The translations under genes were made by a program, and so were the position numbers. 64,000 bases of DNA, taken from positions 13,834,501-13,898,500 of the forward strand of contig NW_024466607.1 in the NCBI RefSeq assembly GCF_017591425.1. The letters are read 5' to 3'. Within the stretch, counting starts at the first letter, position 1; every line of letters starts with the position of its first letter. The notes beneath the pieces were generated by a model, which did not search any database, had not been told where the DNA came from, and was given only the letters and a program-made list of their open reading frames with translations. Shown piece by piece: positions 55,301 to 64,000 of the stretch. This DNA comes from Ochotona curzoniae (lineage: Eukaryota > Chordata > Mammalia > Lagomorpha > Ochotonidae).

Positions 55301-58300
55301 ATTAAGTACCAGTTCCAGTCCCAGCTGCTCCACTTCTGATCCAGCTCCCTGTTGATGCCCCTGGGAAAGCAGTGGAGGATGACACAAGACCCGCACAGGA
55401 GGTGGGAAACCCAGATGGGGTTCTAGGACTCCTGGCTTCATGGTCAATGTGACAATGGGAAAAAAAAAAAAAGATATACTAAACTTATCAGTGGACATAA
55501 AAGGGGAAAAAAAAAGTCCCCACCCAAAGTATTGTTCACCCATGAAACTTACAGAAGCTGAGTGCCGAGTCAGGGGCAATCCCAGCACCAGCACCCCAAG
55601 TGGGACACCAGACACAAGCAGCAGGAAACATGTGAACAGCCCCGCCTGGCAGCTAGTGAGGGGAACGCAGCATTTGTAGTGCCCTGCCCACCACAGACAA
55701 GCGGCAGGAGGCGGCCACTGGGCCACATACCGATTTCAGCTGGGAGATGCGAGATTTGGTTCTTGGGTAGATCCAGAACCCTCAAGGCTTGAAACAGCTC
55801 AATGTAGGCAGGAATGATCTGAATCAAGGTGTTGCTTATGTGCCATTCTTTCAGGTGTGTCTGCTCTTTCAACGAGTCTGGGAGCTCCTGAAGTAGGAAA
55901 GAGGACAAGCAGGTCTGCATACATAGTCACAATACATACTGCTTCTTTATAACCTATCCAATGAACAGTCTCTACAAATGCAATGTCCATGTATTCAACT
56001 TTGAAACCTCTCCTCCTGGCAGGTGGCGGTGACGGCTCCAGGAGCTGAGTCCCCGTCCCTCACGCAGCCCCTGAGAGAGCAGGCCCACAGCTCCCAGCAG
56101 GGATGGCCACCGCACCACCGCCCACAGCTCACCTGGCTGTGCAGCCAGAGAACGTGGACCCCAGCCAGCCTAGGAGCTCCACCAGACCAGCCACTGCTCA
56201 AGGGCCCACACGAGCCCCGGGCCCAGCCGCCCTTCATGGTCCACACTGCCCGGGATGACCAGAGGCCAGAATTCCCTCACCATCACGGAGCCACGACAGC
56301 GGCTGGAAATTTTCTTCACAAAACTTCGGACTTCTTATGGATAACTAAGGCTGGGGCGCAAATCTCTCGGGGGGTCGGGGGGGGGCGGGAGGGAACACAG
56401 TGACAAATCCATACTAAGCCAGGCAAATGAAGGGTAACCCAGTCAGAACAGGGTCCTCAAAGAGGCTGCTAGTGATGACGTCACCGGTGCGCCCGCCAGG
56501 GTCTCCTTGCGCATGCCCAGTTACAGCTCCTTTTCACCTCATCACTGTGGGCCATCAAATTTGCTCCGCGGAAGGCAGATCCAGAGCCACGGCGCTGCCT
56601 GGGGTCCTCTGAGAACCTGCCAGGGACCCAAGGACTTGAGCCACCAGCACCACCTGCTGACTCCCAAGGCATGCACTGAAAGGAAGCTGGGAGGGAGCCC
56701 GCTGGGGATCAAACCCAAGCACCTCAATATGGGGTGTGAGCATCTTAACCACTAGTCCTGATCTCCACCCCTGCCTTTTGCCCCAGAGTAGGTGGCATCC
56801 TGTCCCTGTTGATCTCAACAGAGAGACTCTACAAGCCTCTCCTTTTCCGCAGACCTGAATGGAGATCAAGGCTGGTGCATTCAATTCTCCACTGAGGATG
56901 ATAAAAGACAGGTAAGCGGCCTCCGTCTGAAACCACAACAGCTCCAGGGATGCCTCCCCATGCCCAAAAGCAGGTTGGGGGAGAACAGGAGGTGGGCGCA
57001 CTGCCAACACCCCAAGCAAAACAAGGAGGTATATCCGGCAAGACCTCAGGGTGGCAGACAAGGAAAAGGGTACAGGATCTGCAAAACTTCTTTGTCACCT
57101 TCCAGCCCTGGGGCAATTCCTCAGGGGTGGCTCACCAAGGCTCACCTTCCAGTGCTCCCCCGACAGTTCAAACACAAAGGCGTTGCCCGGCTTGCCCGGC
57201 TTGCCTCTGTCCTTGGCAAGTGGACACTGCTGCTTCACAAGGGCGCGCCTTTCGATCCTCTCGAGCAGCCGCACGCTTGTGTCCACAAAGCCGTTCTTGC
57301 AGTACTCTGCCTGCGGGATGCCGATCCGCCTGCACTCAGCCACGAAGTTCCACTCTTCCTTGATCCTAGAACCATGGCAGCCAGGGCCACTGGCGGTGAG
57401 CTTAGTAGGCCAAATGACATCTGAAACCCTTTTTTAAATGATTAGTAACCTTAATTAAAGATGTTAACGATATTAGATGGGAATTCTTGCTAAAATCTCT
57501 ACATAAGGGCCTGGCGTGGTAGCCTAGTGGTTAAAGTCCTTGCCTTGCATGCTCTGAGATCCCATATGGGTACCAGTTTGTGTCCCAACAGCCCACTTCC
57601 CATCCAGCTCCCTGCTTAGGGCCTGGGAAAGCAGTCGAGGACGGGCCAAAGCCTTGGGACCCTGCACCTGCATGGGAGACCCAGAAGAAGCTCCTGGCTC
57701 CTGACTTTGGGTTGGCTCAGCTCCAGCAATTGTAGCCACTTGGGGAGTGAACCATCAATGGAAGATCTTTCTGTCTTTCCTTTTCTCTGTAAATCTGAGT
57801 TTCCAATAAAAATAAATAAATAAATCTCTACCCAAAATCATACTATGCAAACTTAAGTCTTGTAAAGATTGCAGGGTCACAGGGCTTCAAAGGCATCAGA
57901 ACAGAAACAGGGATGGCCCCATTTTATGAGAGCTTGACTCTAGAATGCAGAGCCACACAATGGCACTAGCTGTTAGGTCTTTCCTAGCAGCAGCTCCGAG
58001 CTTTCCACAAGGCTGGCTTCTATGCATATGCAAACGTCACCTTCTTAGATGCTTTGCTCTTAAAAAACCATATTGGAGAGCCTGGCATGATGGGTCCAAG
58101 TTCCAGGATCCCAGTCAATGCCAGTTTGTTTCCCAACTGCTCCACTTCCCATCCAGCTCCCTGCTTATGACCTGGGGAAGATCCTGGCTCCTGACTTCTA
58201 GCTGTTGTGGCCATTTGGGAAGCAAACCAGTGGATGTAAGGGTTTTCTCTCTCTGTCTCTCCTTTTCTTTGTAAATCTGCCTTTCAAAAAAATAAATCTT

Positions 58301-60533
58301 AAAAAAAAAAAAACGCATTGGAGTTTCACACTTGCCATGAAGTGGAGGGAAACAAGAACATATGAAAAAATATATATATTTGTGGATGGCTCTGGGTGGC
58401 ACAGCTGCACATGCTCATGTGAAGGTGGCAGATCACGTGGCGAAAGTGCTCAGTCCTAAACTGAGAGCATACCAAGGGATGGGGAACATGCTGAAGGCAC
58501 TAGCTGTAAATTCCTCCAGGGAGTGCTATAGGCTTTGGGGTCCCTTTGCCTTACTAGCTTTCCCATGTGGTTTAAATTATTTTATACCCATGTAATAAAG
58601 GCTGCCAGATCTCTACCTACAGACCTAGGCTGGGCTGTAGCAGTCAAGGCCCAAGGCAGTTGGGGACCTGGGTGGGGTTGCCTGACCTTGCATCAGAAGC
58701 AGCTCCTCTGCAGGTATAACAACCAACAGCATGCCACTGCAATCCTTGGGTCCACTGGGTCTTTGTCTTTCATTTCCCTTCCCTGGCCCCTCAGACGGAA
58801 GTGGAGGTGGATCCTGGCAGGGTCACAAAATGACAACAGACCAGCTCCACCTAATACAGCTTCCCTATAGCAAATGGATACAAATATTCCCAAATCTTAT
58901 ACAGACAACCCAAGTTAAAGAAAAATTCAAATGAGACGTGCCCATTAGAAATATCGACATGGTTAGGGAGGGCATTTGGCCTCATGGTGAACGCATGGTT
59001 TGGGACACCTGCATCCCAGATCAGTAAGTGGGTTTGAACCTCAGCTCTGCTCTACTGGTGGACATTTGGGAAGTGAGTCAGCAGATGGGGGCTCACACTG
59101 TCTCTCAAATAGGCAAAAATAAATGAATAACCTTTTAAAAAGACAAAATACATTTGCTTAAAACAACAAACATTATGTGCCCAACCTATCTTGACTTTTT
59201 TTTAAGCATTTTATGTCTTAATCCCTCTGAAACCCAATGAGAGAAATGCCAAGGTAAAAATTAACTTTATATTTAAAAATTCCTTTCTCTTCCTTGAGCG
59301 TAATCAAAGCATATAATATCGTTGACTTGACACTTTATCAGCCTTAGCATTGACCGTGAAAAAATACCACCAGGCATCACTGAAGGGTTCTAGTTTGGGT
59401 TTCTTCCCAAGGAGGCAAATTTGTAGAAATACACACAGCGCCTTATTGGTCAGCCTTTCTCACTTCCGTGGCTATCTGGTGTTGACTCAGCTGTGTGGCT
59501 CCTGTTAGTCGGCCATCCATGTGACTTTTCCAAAGCACTCAACTTGGGTTTTATAGATGTGACCATTCCCTTCTTCATTATCTTACGAGTTTATGTGATA
59601 GGCTGCATTATTTCCACTTTGCTTCTGAGTGAAACCAGCACTGACACGATGACTCTTACGTGCAGTTCAGCTCACTGGGTGGGGGATGAAGTGCATGGGG
59701 GTGGATAAAGGGACTGAGCAGGTGCGCAGAGTTAGCAGCCAGGTTGAGTTAGCTCAGGCCAGGCCAACTAGGGGGAGCAGCATGGTACACCTTGCAATGC
59801 CAGCTGTACCCGTATCAAAGCATCCACTGGAATCCTAGTTATTCTACTTCCTATCCAGTTCCCCGAGTGCACCTGGGAAATCAGTGGCAAGTGGGCCCCC
59901 ACCATCCATGTGGGAGACCCAGATGGAGTTCCAGGTTCCTAGTCTAACCTGTGGCCATCTGCAGAGTGAATCAGATATAAGAGCTCTCTTTTCAACAACC
60001 CCTCCTCCCCCCCCCCGTCACTCTGCCTTTCAAATATATAAACCGGTCTTTGAAGTATTGTAGTATAAATGTATCAGATCATCTGTTCTCCCTGTAGCCA
60101 TCATACTGCCTGAAGTGTATAAGGTGTCTTCAAAAGGCTCATGAAAAAAGGCATTCAATGGAAAAACAATGTGTGGTGTTGAAAAAATTTTATCCCAAAA
60201 AAGATTCATCTTTCAACTATGAGTTCCATGACCTTTTTGAAGTAGTCACTGTATGCAGATCCTGATAAAACAGGTGTCCCTGTGGCAGGATCACAGCATG
60301 CATACAGAACCACAGCGTGTGGGCCCCTGAAGGAAAGCTCTCCTCTCCCTGCCCCACCGCCCAGCTTCCCACTGGGGGCACCCCACCCAGGCCATGCAGG
60401 GCATGTACTTCTCCAACGCGCTCCTCTCAAGCCTCTCGGCCTCCTCCTTCTGCCTCGCTCTGTGCTTCTTGACTCGTGTTTCCCACAAGGCTCTGATGGT
60501 GGAAACATCAAACACGACCACTTTATGTCCCAT
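46318..60533 (-). CDS. LRRC2: LRRC2, leucine-rich repeat-containing protein 2: full coding span, 8 exons, 374 residues
   Basis: Eight coding exons, listed separately, sum to 1125 nt with consistent phases; human LRRC2 has 371 residues. Residues 1-115 are a basic, coiled-coil-like N-terminus ([20 protein letters not shown], then a Lys/Arg/Glu-rich stretch). About 125-335 is a run of leucine-rich repeats of the LxxLxLxxNxLxxLP type ([46 protein letters not shown]). The C-terminus [14 protein letters not shown] is almost unchanged from human. LRRC2 is a heart and skeletal muscle protein linked to mitochondrial function; its biochemical role is not settled. Differences from human: three extra residues from a 9-bp repeat in exon 2, another small length change there, and one residue lost in exon 6. 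The 3' end is unclear: the complement of 46268-46273 reads ATTAAA 45 bases past the stop, and an AATAAA lies near 44380. Confidence 0.97.
46603..46926 (+). mobile_element. C-type SINE
   Basis: GGACCTGGTACAACGGCTCA head, CATCCCATATGGGTGCCAGT, GGAAAGCAGTCGATGATGGC and the tail TATAAATAAATAAACATTTT. In the last LRRC2 intron. Confidence 0.9.
47960..48096 (-). CDS. LRRC2: LRRC2 coding exon 7
   Basis: 137 nt, acceptor CCAATAG and donor GTGGGT. It encodes [17 protein letters not shown] and [17 protein letters not shown], an acidic C-terminal cap. Confidence 0.95.
48180..48400 (+). mobile_element. C-type SINE, 3' truncated
   Basis: GGGGCCAGTGCTGTGGCGTA head, CGGCATCCCATATTGATACC and GATCCAGCACCCTCTGATGT. 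The sequence diverges after about 200 bases and the tail is missing. It starts some 85 bases from LRRC2 exon 7. Confidence 0.8.
49022..49174 (-). CDS. LRRC2: LRRC2 coding exon 6
   Basis: 153 nt, acceptor TTCCCAG and a weaker donor GTCAGT, required by phase with exon 7. It encodes [19 protein letters not shown] and [20 protein letters not shown]. Human STPLKF is STLKF here. Confidence 0.94.
50417..50562 (-). CDS. LRRC2: LRRC2 coding exon 5
   Basis: 146 nt, acceptor CTTCCAG and donor GTAGCT. It encodes [19 protein letters not shown] and [16 protein letters not shown], two leucine-rich repeats. Confidence 0.95.
50826..51162 (+). mobile_element. Young pika-type C SINE
   Basis: GGGCCCGGCGCCATGGTCTA head, GATCCCATATGGGCGCCGGT, GGAAAGCAGTCAAGGATGGC, GAATCATCGGACGGAAGATC; CpGs well kept. 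Confidence 0.94.
51505..51835 (-). mobile_element. Old SINE of C type, reverse orientation
   Basis: TTTTATCTGAAAGGCAGAAA, GAGCTTCCATCCACTGGTTC, GTCAGGGACCCAAGTACTTG and GGAGGAAGCTGCATGGGAAG in reverse SINE order. It inserted next to a LINE-1 remnant. Confidence 0.7.
51840..52590 (+). mobile_element. LINE-1 remnant with internal deletion
   Basis: TTCCTATTAAAATATCAGCT, AAAGCAATTCTGAAAAAAGA, GCCAAGACCATTCAATGGGG and AAAAGACAATCTTTTTAACG are ORF2 core; it then jumps to the 3' end (GAAGCCAGAAGGCTACTGTA, TGATTTTATTTATATGAAAG). Much is missing between the two, and stops abound. In the LRRC2 intron between exons 5 and 4. Confidence 0.82.
53257..53602 (+). mobile_element. Young pika-type C SINE
   Basis: GGGCCTAGCGCAGAGACCTA head, ACCGGGATCCCATATGATAG, GGAAAGCAGTCGAGGACAGC and a double A-rich tail with AAATAAATCTTAAA. 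Confidence 0.93.
53815..53960 (+). mobile_element. C-type SINE 3' fragment
   Basis: GATGGCCCAAAGGCTTGGGA, CCCGTGTGGGAGACCCAGAG and TTGGGAAATGAATCATCACA. Its 3' end runs into a reverse SINE, forming a tail-to-tail pair. Confidence 0.8.
53961..54292 (-). mobile_element. Young C SINE, reverse orientation
   Basis: AAAAAGATTTATTTATTTTT tail, GATCTTCCGCCCGATGGTTC, GGCCACAAGCAGGGAGCTGG, and head CCACCATGCCGAGCCC. It has a short internal duplication GGCCGCCTGGGATGG. Confidence 0.92.
54325..54592 (+). mobile_element. Diverged C-type SINE
   Basis: GGCAATTGGCCTGGTGGCTA head, TGCTACCCACATGAGTGACC, GGCTGAGTCAGCAGATGTGA and the tail CACACAGATAAATCCATGAA. It ends about 100 bases before LRRC2 exon 4. Confidence 0.65.
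54690..54826 (-). CDS. LRRC2: LRRC2 coding exon 4
   Basis: 137 nt, acceptor GCGACAG and donor GTAAGA. It encodes [20 protein letters not shown] and [18 protein letters not shown]. Confidence 0.95.
55247..55446 (+). mobile_element. C-type SINE, 3' truncated
   Basis: GGGGCCAACACCATGGCACC head, CCAGTCCCAGCTGCTCCACT, GATCCAGCTCCCTGTTGATG and GGGGTTCTAGGACTCCTGGC; stops before the tail. Confidence 0.8.
55731..55887 (-). CDS. LRRC2: LRRC2 coding exon 3
   Basis: 157 nt, acceptor TACTTCAG and donor GTATGT. It encodes [19 protein letters not shown] and [15 protein letters not shown], the start of the repeat domain. Confidence 0.95.
56476..56516. promoter_or_regulatory. CRE and NRF1-like sites within LRRC2 intron 2
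   Basis: A palindromic CRE TGACGTCA (56476-56483) and TGCGCATGC (56508-56516), close to an NRF1 core, lie 25 bases apart in a CpG-richer patch. Both are common in promoters. Whether an internal or antisense start exists here cannot be told from sequence. Confidence 0.35.
56600..56765 (-). mobile_element. Old C-type SINE fragment, reverse orientation
   Basis: CAGGGACCCAAGGACTTGAG, TGAAAGGAAGCTGGGAGGGA, GGATCAAACCCAAGCACCTC and ATCTTAACCACTAGTCCTGA in reverse SINE order. Confidence 0.65.
57146..57365 (-). CDS. LRRC2: LRRC2 coding exon 2
   Basis: 220 nt, acceptor GTTCTAG and donor GTGAGCC. It encodes [33 protein letters not shown] and [11 protein letters not shown]. It contains the KPGKPG insert made by a 9-bp tandem repeat (57183-57200). 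Confidence 0.95.
57183..57200. repeat. LRRC2: 9-bp tandem repeat inside LRRC2 coding exon 2
   Basis: TTGCCCGGC occurs twice, with a further partial unit. On the coding strand it gives the duplicated KPG in [10 protein letters not shown], where human has GKRSSAF. Confidence 0.9.
57506..57835 (+). mobile_element. Young pika-type C SINE
   Basis: GGGCCTGGCGTGGTAGCCTA head, GAGATCCCATATGGGTACCA, GGAAAGCAGTCGAGGACGGG and the tail AATAAAAATAAATAAATAAA. In LRRC2 intron 1. Confidence 0.93.
58078..58313 (+). mobile_element. C-type SINE with internal deletion
   Basis: GAGCCTGGCATGATGGGTCC head, CAACTGCTCCACTTCCCATC, GACCTGGGGAAGATCCTGGC (the middle is missing), then TTCAAAAAAATAAATCTTAA. Confidence 0.85.
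58960..59145 (+). mobile_element. Old C-type SINE, deleted
   Basis: GGGAGGGCATTTGGCCTCAT head, CACCTGCATCCCAGATCAGT, GGGAAGTGAGTCAGCAGATG and AAAAATAAATGAATAACCTT; about half the usual length. Confidence 0.6.
59765..60055 (+). mobile_element. C-type SINE
   Basis: GGGGGAGCAGCATGGTACAC head, CCTATCCAGTTCCCCGAGTG, CATGTGGGAGACCCAGATGG and the tail CCTTTCAAATATATAAACCG. Confidence 0.75.
60409..60533 (-). CDS. LRRC2: LRRC2 coding exon 1 (start codon)
   Basis: 125 coding bases from ATG at 60533-60531 to donor GTACAT, giving [20 protein letters not shown] and a charged stretch to SALE. Start chosen by match to human MGHKVVVFD. The likely acceptor TAATAG ends at 60553, so bases 60534-60552 are 5' UTR and an upstream non-coding exon is expected. 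An in-frame ATG further upstream would lie beyond this acceptor. Confidence 0.94.
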
Positions 60534-60784
60534 CGTGACGGCATGAAATGACCTATTAGAGAAATGCACAGGTCAGCCTCACACACACACACAGCAGAAC
60601 ACAGGCATAATGGGCGCTCTGAGAAGCATGGTGCTTGCACGGACTGCCTGCCCAAAGCCACCTTGCTGCCCAGGCAGCCGTTTGTTGATGCTGTAAGGCC
60701 TGAGCAGTGAGCGCTTGGCTCACCTAGGGCTGACACCACACCATTCCTAACTTTCAGAGTTGGCCTCCAATAGCACTTCATATT

Positions 60785-60838
60785 CTGGATGCAGGTGTAT
60801 TACTAGATCCATCACTTGCAAAATTTTCCTCTCATCAT
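60785..60838. repeat. Inverted repeat arm 1
   Basis: 54 bases that match the reverse complement of 61263-61316 at 52 of 54 positions. It is upstream of LRRC2 coding exon 1. Confidence 0.9.
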
Positions 60839-60876
60839 TGAGAGTCTTTTTTTTTTTTTTTTGGAAAGGCAGTTTT

Positions 60877-61216
60877 TTGGTTTTTTTTTTTTTAAAGATT
60901 TATTTATTTATTGGAAAGTCAGATATACAGAGAGGAGGAGAGACAGAGAGGAAGATCTTCCGTCCGATGATTCACTCCCCAAGTGAGCACAACGGCCGGT
61001 GCTGCGCTGATCCGAAACCGGGAACCAGGAACCTCTTCCAGGTCTCCCATGTGGGTGCAGGGTCCCAAAGCTTTTGGGCCATCCTCGACTGCTTTCCCAG
61101 GCCATAAGCAGGGAGCTGGATGGGAAGCGGAGCTGCCAGGATTAGAACCGGCACCCATATGGGATCCCGGTGCGTTCAAGGCGAGGACTTTAGCCGCTAG
61201 GCCACGCTGCCAGGCC
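60877..61216 (-). mobile_element. Young pika-type C SINE inserted in an older SINE
   Basis: T-rich left end, AAAGATTTATTTATTTATTG, CGATGATTCACTCCCCAAGT, GGCACCCATATGGGATCCCG, head GCCACGCTGCCAGGCC. A 15-base target-site duplication TGGAAAGGCAGTTTT flanks it at 60862-60876 and 61217-61231. Confidence 0.95.
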
Positions 61217-61412
61217 TGGAAAGGCAGTTTTACAGAGAGAAGACAGACAGAAAAGGCTCTGGATGATGAGAGGAAAATTTTGCAAGTGATGGATCTGGAA
61301 ATACACCTGCATCCAGCAGCCGGGACATGAACCAGCACCCATATGGGATCCCAGTGCATGCAAGATGAGGACTTTAGTCACTAGGGTATTGTGCTAGCCC
61401 CAAAATAAATAA
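61217..61412 (-). mobile_element. Older C-type SINE carrying inverted repeat arm 2
   Basis: GGAAAGGCAGTTTTACAGAG at the left and ACCAGCACCCATATGGGATC to TAGGGTATTGTGCTAGCCCC at the right belong to a complemented SINE. Its middle is replaced by non-SINE sequence (61263-61316), the second arm of the 54-base inverted repeat. Confidence 0.8.
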
Positions 61413-61527
61413 ATACATATTTTTAAAATGTCACATTTCTTCTGGCATCCATGGTTTCCCTTGAGAAATCTGTAGTTCTGAAAAATAGCCTTGCATGGGG
61501 ATTGCACCATTTGTCAGTTGTTACTTA

Positions 61528-61700
61528 GGGGTAGCTGTGTGGCACAGTGGCTAAGCTACCACTTGGGATGCCAACATCCCATTTGGGAACACCAGGATTC
61601 CCAGCCCTGGTCTGTCCCAGCCCTCCATGGCATGGGCATTTGGGGGATAAAACAACGATGAGAGATCTCTCCTCTGCTCTGTACATCGTTTCAAGGAAAC
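61528..61700 (+). mobile_element. C-type SINE, internally deleted
   Basis: GTAGCTGTGTGGCACAGTGG head, GGATGCCAACATCCCATTTG, then a jump to CAGCCCTCCATGGCATGGGC and GATGAGAGATCTCTCCTCTG. Confidence 0.65.
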
Positions 61701-62387
61701 AACAAAAATATCCAGGGGCTTGAGTCGTTGATTTGTTCCAGGTTAACAATGATACAGCTGGGTACAAGTTCTCTGAGGGTCTGAAAGAGACAGTCTAGAA
61801 AGCCAAAGCCAAAGAAAACAGCCAGCCTTAGAGAGAAAAAAAAAAAAAAAACCAGAATCACTCACTGTGATTTCCCAGAGGAAATCTGCACAGACCTCAG
61901 ATCCACATATGAGAATGCACTGAACAGCCAAGGTCACAGTAGATGCATCTGGGCAGCACGGACGGCCCAGCGGCCCAAGCACTGCTTGCTGTCCAAGGGC
62001 ATGCGTCTGCATGACCCACATGTCACTCGGGCTCCCACTCCCTCGGCCCAGCCAGCACACGGGCCCTCCCTGCCCGGTGGTGTCCGCACATTCGTCTGGA
62101 GAAATGCAATTCAAGTTCTGTCGTAGGGGACTGGTCTGCGTGTCTTCATGCTCTAAATATTAGATTATATCAATCCAAATTGACATAATCATCTTTCATA
62201 AGCTCCAGACGTGCACACACTTGAAATAGCAAAGTACTCAACATCTTTTTAAACAGTTGTAAATCAGCACAACACTCAGCATCAGGGTGGCAAAGAACAC
62301 ATCCTATCTGTCATCCCAAGCTTATTCACCTTTTCCCTCATGTCTTGCAAAAACAGAAGAGATTCTGCTCTTCAATTCAGAGGATTA

Positions 62388-62712
62388 TGGGGCCAGCACA
62401 TTGGCTCAACTGGCTAACCTTTATCTCCAAGTGCTGCAATCCCATATTGGGTATCGTTTTGTACCCCGCTTCCCTTCCAGCTCCCTCTTGTGGCCTGGGA
62501 AAGCAGTCAAGGAGGGCCCAAAGCCTTGGGACCCTGCACCTATATGGGAGACCCAGAAGAAGCTACTGGTTTCTAGCTTTGGATCAGCTCAGCAACAGCC
62601 ACTGAGGCCATTTGAAGAGTGAGCTGGTGAATGAAAAAAAATCTTTCTGTTTCTCCTTCTATCTGTAAATATGCCTTTCAAACAAAAATAAATAAATCTT
62701 AAAAAAATTAAA
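62388..62712 (+). mobile_element. C-type SINE
   Basis: ATGGGGCCAGCACATTGGCT head, GGAAAGCAGTCAAGGAGGGC, TATGGGAGACCCAGAAGAAG and the tail AAAAATAAATAAATCTTAAA. Confidence 0.9.
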
Positions 62713-64000
62713 ACAGGATTTAAGTCAAGTTTTCACCTGGAAGAGGCAGTTGAGGTTGCCAATGCTTGCAGTGAAAACTGGAGGCATGAGAATGGTAAGG
62801 AACAGCAGGTGATGAGGTTGCTAAAGATTTACACATAACGTTCCAAGGTGCTGGGAAGCTAAGACAGCCAGACTCCTGAGTGCCAGGCACAGCCCCTGGC
62901 AGCCGGAGCAGCACAGGGCCAAGGCCAGGTCCCGGCAGACAGCTGGACAAGTTTCACCAGTAGGTAGCAGCAGTCTGCATAGGGGCTGAGACCAGGAAAG
63001 GGGCTTTATCGCGGGAGTCTGTGGGCCAGCCCAGGGTGTGCAGGCCCTCCAGGCTGACTGAGATGCAGACAGGTGGCAGGGGTCAGGGACAGGCACAGGT
63101 GCTACTTCCTCAGCAGCTCAGGGGAGAGATAGTCTAACATCTGCTAGACAACACATATATCTGAAATGTCATTTCCCATGCAAAGACATTCTTTAGGACT
63201 GTCCCCACCCTACACTGCCCCAAAGCAGAACAGAGCAAGCTTCATCATTACAGGATATAGTCCAGGAAATCCTCAACACAGACCAGCAAGTACAAAATTT
63301 TTGCCCAGGTTTTCCTGGTAGTAGATGACCCATGTTCAGGGTCCCGTAGCATCTGGTCTGATTCCAGGCTATGGATCAGTATTACAAGGTGGGATGGAAG
63401 CAGCTCACCAGCCAGCCCCCCAGGACTTGAGCTGTGCTGTCCCTGAGGCCCAGAGCATCTTTCGAAGAAAATACAGGGAATGATGAGACATGTCTTCACC
63501 AGTGGCAAAGGACAGAACACAGGCCAGGGACTGCTGCCAGGCCCCTCCTCTGTGCCCAGGGGTACCAGGTGCCACAGCGTGGAAACATGGACCATCACAG
63601 ACACTGAAAGGTCAAATCCACAGTGGGAAGAAAAACACTCAAGGGAAAGCTTTTTGCTTTCACACAGAGATGGGCAAATATTTCCAGTCAAGGATGAGAT
63701 AGTCAATACTGAAGGCTTCCCAGGTCAGTGGGCAAAACCGAAGCTACTGTGTGTGCAGCTATTAATATAATCAAAGTGAAAACTCCTGGCCTGTCTCTCC
63801 CTAGTGGCCACCCTCAGGAGTGCACAGGCTTCAGGCCCAGCTCCCACCTGCCACAGACATTCTCAGGACCAGCACGGCAGGTGTCGGGGCAGAGGGCCGG
63901 AGCCTGCTGCCCCCTCCCCAGTCCAGCTGCCTCAGAGGCACTTTACAGAGCCACCTGCCTCCAAGTCAGGGGGCATGAGTAGAAAAACAGGTCCCAGGCA
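62713..64000. other. LRRC2 upstream region, no gene recognised
   Basis: About 1.3 kb to the window end without a repeat or exon I can name. By human synteny, a non-coding first exon of LRRC2 and then TDGF1 would lie in or beyond this direction; neither can be shown here. Open frames are short and show no family similarity. Confidence 0.5.

Noticed and set aside
63248..63706. A 152-residue minus-strand frame upstream of LRRC2, considered as an unknown gene
   Set aside because: No recognisable domain, splice context or similarity; the length is within what chance gives in this composition.

Overview
This is a mammalian genomic window, almost certainly from a lagomorph and probably a pika (Ochotona). 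It carries dozens of tRNA-derived C-type SINEs. Several near-intact copies belong to a subfamily whose internal sequence (TGGCCTAGTGGCTAAAGTCC, then CGAGGACAGCCCAAAGCC) I associate with pika rather than rabbit; older copies look rabbit-like. Genes are split by GT-AG introns and there are no bacterial features.

The gene order matches human chromosome 3p21.31: CCRL2 (+), LTF (-), LRRC2 (-). From left to right: 1-735 is the 3' two thirds of CCRL2, an atypical chemokine/chemerin receptor, cut by the window edge. About 753-10690 is intergenic and repeat-rich. 10670-29475 is the complete lactoferrin gene LTF on the minus strand. I placed all 17 coding exons by splice sites and phase; they sum to 2127 nt (708 residues plus stop), and all eight iron ligands and both anion-binding arginines are present. 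29500-29560 is the LTF core promoter. 30-46 kb is intergenic and rich in repeats; the RTP3 gene that lies here in human was not found. 46318-60533 is the complete coding part of LRRC2 on the minus strand: 8 coding exons, 1125 nt, 374 residues plus stop. 60.55-64 kb is upstream of LRRC2 and holds repeats only.

The three genes are neighbours by ancestry, not an operon. CCRL2 and LTF have roles in innate immunity and inflammation; LRRC2 is a leucine-rich-repeat protein linked to muscle and mitochondria. I found no new multi-gene system. The most interesting points are: lineage-specific changes in lactoferrin (no tryptophan in the lactoferricin loop, and loss of the lysine of the reported N-lobe protease dyad); loss of canonical receptor motifs in CCRL2; a 9-bp in-frame tandem repeat in LRRC2; three inverted duplications, two of which look like fold-back (template-switch) events; and a perfect 12-bp hairpin upstream of LTF.

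Exon borders were read by eye from splice motifs and protein alignment to remembered human sequences. Repeat borders are approximate.
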